Shown in pieces: positions 1 to 5,804 of a stretch of DNA of 9,313 nucleotides. The DNA is taken from assembly GCA_937891565.1 (NCBI GenBank), contig CALAHA010000225.1, positions 1 to 9,313 on the forward strand, given 5' to 3'. Made by a program: the position numbers and the translations under genes. The notes beneath the pieces are model-generated. The model searched no databases, was not told where the DNA came from, and was given only the letters and a program-made list of their open reading frames with translations. The DNA comes from an uncultured Ilumatobacter sp. (GTDB taxonomy: Bacteria > Actinomycetota > Acidimicrobiia > Acidimicrobiales > Ilumatobacteraceae). Within the stretch, counting starts at the first letter, position 1, and each line of letters begins with the position of its first letter.

Positions 1-555
1 GTCGTTGGGGAAGTACTGGGGGCCCGCTGGCATCGAAGCGGCGAGATAGTCGACGAGCGGTCCGATGCCCTCGCCGTTCTTGGCCGACATGGGGAAGTAC
101 TCCTTGGCTCCGAGCGAGCTCGCTGCCTGAAGCATTCCGAGCACCTGTTGGGGTTTGGCCACGTCAGTCTTGTTGACGATCACGATTGCCTTGGACACAT
201 CAATCCGGTCGGAAACCCAACGATCACCCTTACCAAATGGCATCGTGGCGTCGAGCACCAGGCAGGTTACGTCAACGTCTTTGGTACTTTCGATCGCCGT
301 CGCGTTGACCCGTTCGCCGAGTGCGGTGACCGGCTTGTGGAGGCCGGGTGTGTCGACGAAAATCAGCTGGCTCGTCGGCCGGGTAAGCACACCCATGATG
401 CGATGCCGGGTCGTTTGCGGCTTGTCGGAGACAATGCTGATCTTGCGCCCGCAGATCGCGTTGACCAGCGACGACTTCCCGACGTTCGGGCGACCCACGA
501 AGGTCACGAACCCTGACGTGTAACTCTCACTGGCATCAGTCGGTTCTTCGGTCAC
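1..555 (-). CDS. era: GTPase Era, N-terminal part (cut by window edge)
   Basis: Era is a GTPase that binds 16S rRNA and helps mature the 30S ribosomal subunit. The 185 visible residues form the complete G domain: G1 GRPNVGKS at 21-28, the Era-type switch I KPQTTRH at 45-51, G3 DTPG at 68-71 followed by LHKP, G4 NKTD at 128-131, and G5 SAK at 157-159. Era proteins are usually about 300 residues, so the C-terminal KH RNA-binding domain should lie left of the window. The KPQTTR and DTPGLHKP signatures separate it from Der and other TrmE-Era-like GTPases. The start is a GTG at 555-553; the frame stays open further upstream without a better start, and no clear ribosome binding site is seen. It is transcribed away from the adjacent hydratase gene, whose start lies 26 bp away. 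Confidence 0.95.
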   Translation of the reverse strand, partial: MTEEPTDASESYTSGFVTFVGRPNVGKSSLVNAICGRKISIVSDKPQTTRHRIMGVLTRPTSQLIFVDTPGLHKPVTALGERVNATAIESTKDVDVTCLVLDATMPFGKGDRWVSDRIDVSKAIVIVNKTDVAKPQQVLGMLQAASSLGAKEYFPMSAKNGEGIGPLVDYLAASMPAGPQYFPND

Positions 556-581
556 TTCGTTAGTGTGCCAGGCTCGTTTCC
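556..581. promoter_or_regulatory. Very short divergent promoter region era / maoC
   Basis: Only 26 bp separate the GTG of era (minus) from the ATG of the hydratase (plus), so signals for both must overlap here or lie inside the opposite gene. On the plus strand TAGTGT (561-566) fits a TANNNT -10 element. On the minus strand CACACT (567-562) sits at the distance expected of a -10 for a leaderless era transcript, but it is a poor match. No -35 or Shine-Dalgarno sequence is convincing. This is inference from spacing and weak motif matches. Confidence 0.3.
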
Positions 582-1037
582 ATGACGCGCACGATCAACG
601 GCATCGACGAGATGAAGACCCTCGTCGGCGAGCACCTCGGCTGGTCCCCGTACACCGAGATCACCCAGGAACAAGTTCAGAAATTCGCCGAAGCAACAGG
701 CGATCACCAGTGGATCCACATCGATGTTGAACGGGCGACAGCTGGCCCATTCGGCGGCCCAATCGCTCACGGTTATCTGACTCTGTCGCTCGGCCCAATG
801 CTCTCGCCGCAGGTCTTCGGGGTCTCCGGCGTCGCGATGGGCGTCAACTACGGCGCTGGCAAGATCCGCTTCCCCAGCCCCGTGCCCGTTGGCTCAAAAG
901 TTCGCCTCGGCATCACACTTGTGTCCGTCGACGACATCGCCGGCGGCGCGCAAGTCACCCAGGAGTTTGTTTTCGAATGCGAAGGCGCCATCAAACCGTC
1001 GTGCGTCGCAGAAGTGATCTTTCGCTATTACGTCTGA
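582..1037 (+). CDS. MaoC-family (R)-specific enoyl-CoA hydratase, HtdZ/Rv0130-like
   Basis: This is a 151-residue single hot-dog-fold protein of the MaoC dehydratase family. The family hydrates trans-2-enoyl-CoA to (R)-3-hydroxyacyl-CoA, or runs the reverse dehydration. The hydratase motif is plain: FAEATGDHQWIH at 35-46, with the expected catalytic Asp41 and His46, then PFGGPIAHGYLTLSL at 56-70. The wording DHQWIH and IAHGYLTLSL, the NYG..KIRFPSPVPVGS segment and the end RYYV resemble Mycobacterium tuberculosis Rv0130 (HtdZ), recalled from memory. The length is complete for this family. The start at 582 keeps the usual N-terminal helix; there is no obvious ribosome binding site. The acyl-CoA synthetase gene starts 11 bp after its stop, so the pair probably forms an operon in fatty acyl-CoA metabolism. 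The exact substrate chain is unknown. Confidence 0.9.
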   Translation: MTRTINGIDEMKTLVGEHLGWSPYTEITQEQVQKFAEATGDHQWIHIDVERATAGPFGGPIAHGYLTLSLGPMLSPQVFGVSGVAMGVNYGAGKIRFPSPVPVGSKVRLGITLVSVDDIAGGAQVTQEFVFECEGAIKPSCVAEVIFRYYV

Positions 1038-1048
1038 GTCACCACCAG

Positions 1049-2704
1049 ATGACCGAAGCCAGGCCGATCGACATACCGCTTGCAGCGGTCCATGAAGCAA
1101 TAGCTGCGTCGCGGCCAGACGAATACTGCCTCGTTTTTCGCGACCGCCGGTTCACATGGCAACAGATCACGGACCGCACCAGGCGGCTGGCCAACGCGTT
1201 GCTCGACCGCGGCCTCGGGTGCCATACCGATCGATCCGAACTCGCCAACCACGTCAGTGGGCAAGACCACCTAGCGATCTACCTCCACAACGGCAACGAG
1301 TATCTGGAATCGATGCTTGGTGCGTTGAAGGCACGCGTCTGCTCTCTGAACGTCAACTATCGGTACATCGCCGAGGAACTGCACTACCTCCTGACCGATG
1401 CACAGGCCACCGCAATCGTTGTGCACTCTCAGTTCGCCCCGACGCTGGCTGAAGTGTTGCCGCAGTTGCCTCACCTCATGGTGATCCTGCAGGTCGATGA
1501 CGAGTCCGGAAACGATCTCCTCCCCGGCGCTGTTTGGTACGAAGACGCACTTGCAGCAGCCTCGCCCGAACGGCCCTCCGTCGATTGGAGCGGTGATGAC
1601 CTCTACATGCTGTACACCGGCGGCACCACCGGGATGCCGAAGGGCGTGATGTGGCGCAACGGCGATGCCATGGTCGAGTGTTTCGGCGGTTCCCGCTCGG
1701 CCCAAACCGTCGACGAATTCGTCGCCGAGGCCGACACCGGGTTGCAGGCGCTCCTTGCTCCCCCCTTCATGCACGGCGCCGGACATTGGATGAGTTTTCG
1801 TACATGGCTCGGTGGCGGCACCGTTTTCGTACAGTCGGTTCCAGAACGGCTCGATCCGATCGACGTGTGGTCATTGATCGAGCACGAGCGCCTGAATTTC
1901 CTGTTGATCGTCGGAGATGCCTTTGCTCGCCCGCTGCTCGACGAACTGGAATCTCCGACTGGCCGCGATGCGTACGATCTCTCATCGCTGACGGTGATCC
2001 TGTCTGGCGGAGCTGCTCTGTCGGCCCCACTGAAAAACCAATTTCTTCAGCTTCTGCCGACCGTGATGATCGTCGACGGGCTCGGCTCGTCCGAGGCCGG
2101 CGGCCAGGTCTCCCACGTGTCGGCAGGCGGCACCGCCTCGACGGGCACCTTCGAACTCACGCCCGGCAATGTGCTGCTGTCTGCTGACCTCGATCGGGTG
2201 CTTGATCCGACCGAGCCCGAGACCGGCTGGCTCGCCAAAACCGGCCGATTGGCGCTCGGCTACCTCGGCGACGAAGCCAAGACGCAGCGCACCTATCCGA
2301 CCGTTGCCGGCCAGCGCTACGCCGTCCCAGGCGACCGGGCTCGCTTCCAGAATGACGACCCAAACGATCTCATCGTCGAACTCCACGGTCGCGACGCAGT
2401 CACGATCAACTCGGGCGGTGAGAAGATCTTTGCAGAAGAGGTCGAAGCCGCAATCAAAGCCCATCCGGCAATCTACGACTGTGTGGTTGCGGGTCGCCCG
2501 AGCAACCGCTGGGGTAGCGAGGTCGTGGCTGTGGTGAGAATTCGCGATGGCCATGAGGCCGATGACGCAGCACTCCTTGCCGAAGCGGAACGCCACATCG
2601 CTCGATACAAACTGCCGAAGGCGTTCGTCCGTGTCGAACACGTTGTGCGTTCGCCCAGTGGCAAAGCTGATTACCGATGGGCGAAGACAATCGTCAGCAC
2701 GTGA
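1049..2704 (+). CDS. Acyl-CoA synthetase (AMP-forming), FadD19/FadD17-like
   Basis: This 551-residue member of the ANL adenylate-forming superfamily activates a carboxylic acid with ATP and joins it to CoA. The P-loop YTGGTTGMPKG is at 189-199, followed by VMW. The A5 motif DGLGSSE is at 343-349, and the hinge/ribose-binding Asp at 429 lies in PGDRARF. INSGGEKIFAEEVE begins near 454 and the catalytic Lys is K539 in SPSGKADYRW. The YTGGTTGMPKGVMW form is typical of actinobacterial FadD17/FadD19-type enzymes that act on fatty or steroid side-chain acids, so the chain type cannot be fixed. The frame is open back to 977 inside the hydratase gene, but ATG 1049 gives the normal N-terminus (MTEARPIDIP) and clean 11-bp spacing, so I chose it. 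Probably co-transcribed with the upstream MaoC gene, whose enzyme could act on its product after desaturation. Confidence 0.92.
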   Translation: MTEARPIDIPLAAVHEAIAASRPDEYCLVFRDRRFTWQQITDRTRRLANALLDRGLGCHTDRSELANHVSGQDHLAIYLHNGNEYLESMLGALKARVCSLNVNYRYIAEELHYLLTDAQATAIVVHSQFAPTLAEVLPQLPHLMVILQVDDESGNDLLPGAVWYEDALAAASPERPSVDWSGDDLYMLYTGGTTGMPKGVMWRNGDAMVECFGGSRSAQTVDEFVAEADTGLQALLAPPFMHGAGHWMSFRTWLGGGTVFVQSVPERLDPIDVWSLIEHERLNFLLIVGDAFARPLLDELESPTGRDAYDLSSLTVILSGGAALSAPLKNQFLQLLPTVMIVDGLGSSEAGGQVSHVSAGGTASTGTFELTPGNVLLSADLDRVLDPTEPETGWLAKTGRLALGYLGDEAKTQRTYPTVAGQRYAVPGDRARFQNDDPNDLIVELHGRDAVTINSGGEKIFAEEVEAAIKAHPAIYDCVVAGRPSNRWGSEVVAVVRIRDGHEADDAALLAEAERHIARYKLPKAFVRVEHVVRSPSGKADYRWAKTIVST

Positions 2705-2717
2705 TCTGAACAAATTC

Positions 2718-2748
2718 GCGACACACCAACACGGCTGGCCTCTATGGT
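2718..2748 (+). promoter_or_regulatory. Weak promoter candidate for the SPFH operon
   Basis: The 116-bp gap after the acyl-CoA synthetase is the largest on the plus strand and the natural place for a new promoter. TATGGT (2743-2748) fits a -10 and GCGACA (2718-2723) matches four of six bases of TTGACA, with a long 19-bp spacer. A start near 2755 would put the tandem repeats at the head of the transcript. The motif evidence is weak. Confidence 0.3.
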
Positions 2749-2752
2749 GACA

Positions 2753-2785
2753 ACCGAACCGCTACCGAACTGCTACCGAACCCGA
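2753..2785 (+). repeat. Three tandem 11-bp repeats upstream of the SPFH gene
   Basis: The units ACCGAACCGCT (2753-2763), ACCGAACTGCT (2764-2774) and ACCGAACCCGA (2775-2785) follow one another directly. The heptamer ACCGAAC is invariant and recurs every 11 bp, close to one helical turn, so all copies face the same side of the DNA. The array lies 36 bp before the SPFH start codon, just after the candidate -10. That is where an operator for a repressor would lie, but no regulator gene is nearby and the function is unknown. Confidence 0.7.
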
Positions 2786-2804
2786 CCGGACATCACGATC
2801 ACGT

Positions 2805-2811
2805 GAAAGGG
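2805..2811 (+). promoter_or_regulatory. Ribosome binding site that decides the SPFH start
   Basis: GAAAGGG ends 9 bases before ATG 2821 and is a good Shine-Dalgarno match. An in-frame GTG at 2803 would begin upstream of it and add six residues (MKGRPD). The site and the family-typical beginning MGLLDKLKGE both favour 2821. Confidence 0.65.
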
Positions 2812-2820
2812 CGGCCTGAT

Positions 2821-3999
2821 ATGGGTCTTCTCGACAAACTCAAAGGCGAACTCGTTGACATCATCGAGTGGATGGACGACTCACGATCAACGCTCGCGTG
2901 GCGCTTCCCGCGCTACCAGAACGAAATTAAGAATGGTGCACAGCTCATTGTTCGCGAAGGCCAGAAAGCCGTCTTCGTCTATCGCGGCGCGCTGGCCGAC
3001 CAATTCGATCCAGGCAACTACGAGCTCACGAGCGAGAACCTCCCCATCATGTCGACGCTGCAGGGCTGGAAGCACGGCTTCAACAGCCCGTTCCGCAGCG
3101 AGGTCTACTTCATCAACACCCGACCGGTCACCGACCTGCGCTGGGGCACCCCGCAGCCCGTCACGGTCCGCGACCCCGACTTCAAGATGGTGCAGATTCG
3201 GGCCAATGGGCTGTGCGTCGTCAAGATCGCCGATGTTGAAATCTTCTTAAAGGAAGTGATCGGTACCGACTCAGCCGTCGAAGCCGACGAAATCGCCGAG
3301 CTACTGCGTCGGGTCATCTCGATGGCATTCTCCGACATGGTCCTTGCGACTGGCCTCGGTGCTATTGACCTGCAAGGCCAGCAAGTCGCCCTGTCCGCCA
3401 AGCTTGCCGAGTTCGTGCAAGAACGCGTTGACGACGAGTTCGGCCTCTCAATTCCTGAGATGACCATGAACATCTCGCTGCCTGACGAGATCACGCAGGC
3501 GATGACCCGCGGCGTGGCCAAGGGCGTCGAAGCATCCGGTTTCATCGAGAACGTCGACCTCAACAAGTATCAGCAGGCTCAAGTCGCCGACTCCATGCTC
3601 GCTGCTGCCCAGAACGAGGGGGGCTCGGTGATGGGCGACATGATGCAGATGGGGATGGGCGCGATGATGGCTGGCCAGATGGCTCAGAGCATGCCAGGCA
3701 TGGCCGGCCAGCAACAGCCGGCCGCCGCACCAACTCCCCCGCCGCTGCCCGGCCAGACCATGTACCACGTCGATCACGGCGGCCAGTCCGGTGGCCCGTA
3801 CAACATGGCCCAAATGCAGGCCGGTATCCAGAACGGACAGGTCACGGGCCCCACCCTCGTCTGGGCACAGGGAATGGCTGGATGGGCTCCGGCGCAGTCG
3901 GTTCCCGATCTGCAGGCTCTCTTCTCCGCTCCGCCGCCTATGCGACCGACAAGCGCCACGCCGCCACCAGTGCCGCCGCCTGCACCCGCAGCCGAATGA
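2821..3999 (+). CDS. SPFH-domain protein with Met-rich linker and C-terminal GYF_2-like domain
   Basis: This 392-residue protein belongs to the SPFH (band 7/flotillin-like) family of the B. subtilis YdjI type, sometimes called virion core protein-like. It starts MGLLDKLKGELVDIIEW, then has an SPFH domain to about 235 and a helical segment to about 265. A Met-rich stretch follows at 271-294 (10 Met in 24 residues), then a Pro/Gln linker. A GYF_2-like domain spans 314-368 (MYHVDHGGQSGGPY ... TLVWAQGMAGWAPA), and the tail is Pro-rich. There is no signal peptide or membrane helix, so any membrane contact probably comes through the N-terminus or partners. Its stop overlaps the next start (ATGA), which implies coupled translation with the zinc-ribbon membrane protein. 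Relatives I recall often end in a zinc ribbon; here GYF_2 stands in that place. The family assignment is firm, the function is not: probably membrane scaffolding or stress response. Confidence 0.85.
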   Translation: MGLLDKLKGELVDIIEWMDDSRSTLAWRFPRYQNEIKNGAQLIVREGQKAVFVYRGALADQFDPGNYELTSENLPIMSTLQGWKHGFNSPFRSEVYFINTRPVTDLRWGTPQPVTVRDPDFKMVQIRANGLCVVKIADVEIFLKEVIGTDSAVEADEIAELLRRVISMAFSDMVLATGLGAIDLQGQQVALSAKLAEFVQERVDDEFGLSIPEMTMNISLPDEITQAMTRGVAKGVEASGFIENVDLNKYQQAQVADSMLAAAQNEGGSVMGDMMQMGMGAMMAGQMAQSMPGMAGQQQPAAAPTPPPLPGQTMYHVDHGGQSGGPYNMAQMQAGIQNGQVTGPTLVWAQGMAGWAPAQSVPDLQALFSAPPPMRPTSATPPPVPPPAPAAE

Positions 4000-5180
4000 G
4001 CGACCAGTCACCGCCGCTCACCGGGAGCCAAGATGCCGCCGCCGACGAGGCTTCGTCGCTCGATTCGATGGCATTGAAGCACAGCACCGAAGGTAGTCGC
4101 ACGTACCCATGCGGTGCCTGCGGTGGCGAGTTGCACTTCGACATCGAGTCCCAAATGCTGAAGTGCCCGCACTGTGGAAACACTCACGAACTTATTGAAG
4201 GCGAAGGGGGCCAGGTCATCGAGAACGACCTCCGCGCCGCGCTCCAACTCGTCAAGTCCGCCAAGCAGGCCCACCAGGTGAACTTTGTCGGAGTCGACAA
4301 GGAGATCGTCTGCCAGAACTGCGGCGGACACACCACCTTTACGGGCACGCTCACGGCAGAGAAGTGCCCCTACTGCGCGACGCCGATTCAGCGTGACGAC
4401 GTGCACGACGCCCCCGACCGCCTCCCGGTCGACGGCGTGCTGCCTTTCTCGATCGACGACAAGCAAGCCAAGGAATTGATCGAGAAATGGATCAGCAAAC
4501 GCTGGTTCGCCCCGTCCGAATTTAAAACTTACGGTCGCACCGGCGCGTTCTCCAGCGTGTACACCGCGTACTTCACGTACGACGCCGACACTCGCACGAA
4601 CTACACCGGCCGGCGCGGCGACAACTACACCGTCACTGTTGGCCAAGGCGACAACCGTCGCACCGAAATCCGTACAAGGTGGACCTCGGCTCGAGGCCAA
4701 GTGAACAACAGCTTCGACGACATCGCCGTGTTCGCAAACGAAGGATTCGAACGAAAACGGATCGACAAGCTCGAGCCCTGGCCAACAGAAGCCGCCAAGC
4801 CGTACTCGGCCGAGTACGCCGCTGGCCACCTCGCTCGCACCTACGACAACGACGTCGAAGAGTGCCTTCCCGAGGCGACGACGCAAATGGAGACCGAGAT
4901 TCGCGAAACCGTCCGACGGAGCATCGGTGGCGACCAGCAGGACATCCGCTCGATAAACATCAACTGGTTGAAGATGACATACAAACATCTGCTGCTGCCG
5001 ATCTGGCTGCTCACAGTGATCTATGAAAACAAGCCATTCCAGGTCTACATCAACGGCGTCACCGGCGAAGTCCACGGCGCCCGCCCGTTCAGCAAGGTCA
5101 AGATCATCACTGCCGTCGTGATCGCCGTCCTGGTGATTGCTTTGATTGCGGTTGCCGTCTCAGCCAGAGGGAGTGGCTAG
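3996..5180 (+). CDS. Double zinc-ribbon protein with C-terminal membrane anchor (YdjG-like)
   Basis: This 394-residue protein has two zinc ribbons. The first uses C39, C42, C57 and C60 (CGAC ... CPHC); the second uses C106, C109, C124 and C127 (CQNC ... CPYC). A mixed region with many Tyr and charged residues follows. Near 325-360 is a family-typical segment, LLLPIWLLTVIYENKPFQ, then YINGVTGEVHGARPF. One hydrophobic helix at about 370-388 ends the protein (ARGSG), so it is probably tail-anchored with the ribbons in the cytoplasm. Proteins of this type are often labelled TFIIB-type zinc ribbon or, wrongly, primosomal/helicase proteins. The open frame extends back to 3882, but ATG 3996 overlaps the SPFH stop in ATGA and is the sensible start. 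Pairing of an SPFH protein with a zinc-ribbon membrane protein recalls YdjI and YdjG of B. subtilis. The role is inferred, not known. Confidence 0.85.
   Translation: MSDQSPPLTGSQDAAADEASSLDSMALKHSTEGSRTYPCGACGGELHFDIESQMLKCPHCGNTHELIEGEGGQVIENDLRAALQLVKSAKQAHQVNFVGVDKEIVCQNCGGHTTFTGTLTAEKCPYCATPIQRDDVHDAPDRLPVDGVLPFSIDDKQAKELIEKWISKRWFAPSEFKTYGRTGAFSSVYTAYFTYDADTRTNYTGRRGDNYTVTVGQGDNRRTEIRTRWTSARGQVNNSFDDIAVFANEGFERKRIDKLEPWPTEAAKPYSAEYAAGHLARTYDNDVEECLPEATTQMETEIRETVRRSIGGDQQDIRSININWLKMTYKHLLLPIWLLTVIYENKPFQVYINGVTGEVHGARPFSKVKIITAVVIAVLVIALIAVAVSARGSG
5166..5173 (+). promoter_or_regulatory. Ribosome binding site inside the end of the zinc-ribbon gene
   Basis: AGAGGGAG lies 7 bases before ATG 5181 and overlaps the last codons of the zinc-ribbon gene. 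It supports the start at 5181, which follows the upstream TAG stop with no gap. Confidence 0.6.
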
Positions 5181-5783
5181 ATGATCGTCTCTTTCATCCT
5201 GCTCGCAGCTCTCATCAGCACTGTCGGGTTCGGCGTGGCGCTCTCAGTACGCGGAAAGCGCGACTTCGCCAAGCAAAACGAAGTGGTTCCTGGCAGGAAA
5301 TCACCGGCACCTGCGTCGTGGGCCGGCGCACATTCGCCGGAAGCCAAACTGCACCGTCGACTCGGCGACGCAGTACGTGCAGCAAACAGCAACCCTCGGC
5401 TCACCGAACTCGGCCTCGCCACCCAGACCAAGCAAATCGAGGCTGAAGCCATGTCCATCGACGAGCGACTCGTCGCTGCCGCTGCGTTGCCCACCAGCCA
5501 CCGCGCCGGCGCCGTTGCCGAGTTCGAACCACAGGTCGCCGCATTAGAAGACGCCGTTGCGGCGCTCATCAAAAGCACAACGGTCAGCGACTCGAAGCAA
5601 CTGCTCGAACAAGCAGTCTCCGATGCCGACATCAAGCTCCAGGCATTTGCAGAAGCACGAGCAGAAATCGAGGCTATCGACCGCTCCGCCAACGGCACGC
5701 TGCCCGAAGCTATCCCCGAACCCAGCCCCGAACCCAGCCCCGAACCCAGGCCCGACGTCGAGCAGGGCAAGGCAACGGGCTGA
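5181..5783 (+). CDS. Small membrane-anchored helical protein with PEPS-repeat tail, unknown function
   Basis: I do not recognise this 200-residue protein as a named family. Residues 1-22 form one hydrophobic helix (MIVSFILLAALISTVGFGVA), followed by positive residues RGKRDFAK, which suggests an N-terminal anchor with the body in the cytoplasm. A conserved-looking stretch WAGAHSPEAKLHRRLGDAVRAA lies near 47-68. Long Ala/Glu-rich helices follow to about 168 and may form coiled coils. The end holds three PEPS/PEPR units (179-190). Its ATG directly abuts the stop of the zinc-ribbon gene, so it is almost surely the third member of that operon, perhaps an adaptor or membrane partner of the SPFH protein. 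It might fill the place that other membrane proteins or PspA take in ydj-type operons, but I see no PspA signature. It is not clearly a cleaved secreted protein. Confidence 0.75.
   Translation: MIVSFILLAALISTVGFGVALSVRGKRDFAKQNEVVPGRKSPAPASWAGAHSPEAKLHRRLGDAVRAANSNPRLTELGLATQTKQIEAEAMSIDERLVAAAALPTSHRAGAVAEFEPQVAALEDAVAALIKSTTVSDSKQLLEQAVSDADIKLQAFAEARAEIEAIDRSANGTLPEAIPEPSPEPSPEPRPDVEQGKATG
5715..5750 (+). repeat. 12-bp coding tandem repeat, three copies
   Basis: CCCGAACCCAGC occurs at 5715-5726 and 5727-5738, then as CCCGAACCCAGG at 5739-5750. It encodes PEPS PEPS PEPR near the C-terminus of the small membrane protein. The near-perfect DNA identity suggests recent slippage expansion, so copy number may vary between strains. 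Confidence 0.8.
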
Positions 5784-5792
5784 GCCCTGCCC

Positions 5793-5804
5793 TAGCCTGA
5801 GCGT
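5793..5804 (+). promoter_or_regulatory. Possible -10 element for a leaderless menG transcript
   Basis: TAGCCT (5793-5798) fits the TANNNT -10 form and ends 6 bases before the GTG of menG. That is the spacing seen for actinobacterial leaderless genes, where transcription begins at the start codon. There is no -35 match and no Shine-Dalgarno sequence before this GTG. menG could equally be read through from the upstream operon, 21 bp away. Confidence 0.3.

Noticed and set aside
148..523. Plus-strand open frames at the left end
   Set aside because: They lie opposite the conserved G1-G5 motifs of Era and have no recognisable features.
977..1048. N-terminal extension of the acyl-CoA synthetase frame into the hydratase gene
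   Set aside because: The extra 24 residues are Arg-rich shadow translation of the hydratase gene; ATG 1049 gives a normal N-terminus after the hydratase stop.
1982..2713. Minus-strand open frame opposite the acyl-CoA synthetase
   Set aside because: It is the complement of conserved synthetase motifs and shows no family features of its own.
2705..2820. A small gene or RNA in the gap before the SPFH operon
   Set aside because: No frame with a good start and length of its own is seen, and beyond the tandem repeat and weak promoter there is no strong structure.
3882..3995. Upstream extension of the zinc-ribbon frame within the SPFH gene
   Set aside because: It is a shadow of the SPFH coding region; the ATGA overlap at 3996 is the usual coupled start.
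4008..5075. Long open frame (355 codons) on the minus strand opposite the zinc-ribbon gene
   Set aside because: It is antisense to a gene with clear zinc ribbons and a membrane helix; its own translation is Val/Gly/Ala-rich without motifs, as expected of a GC-rich shadow frame.
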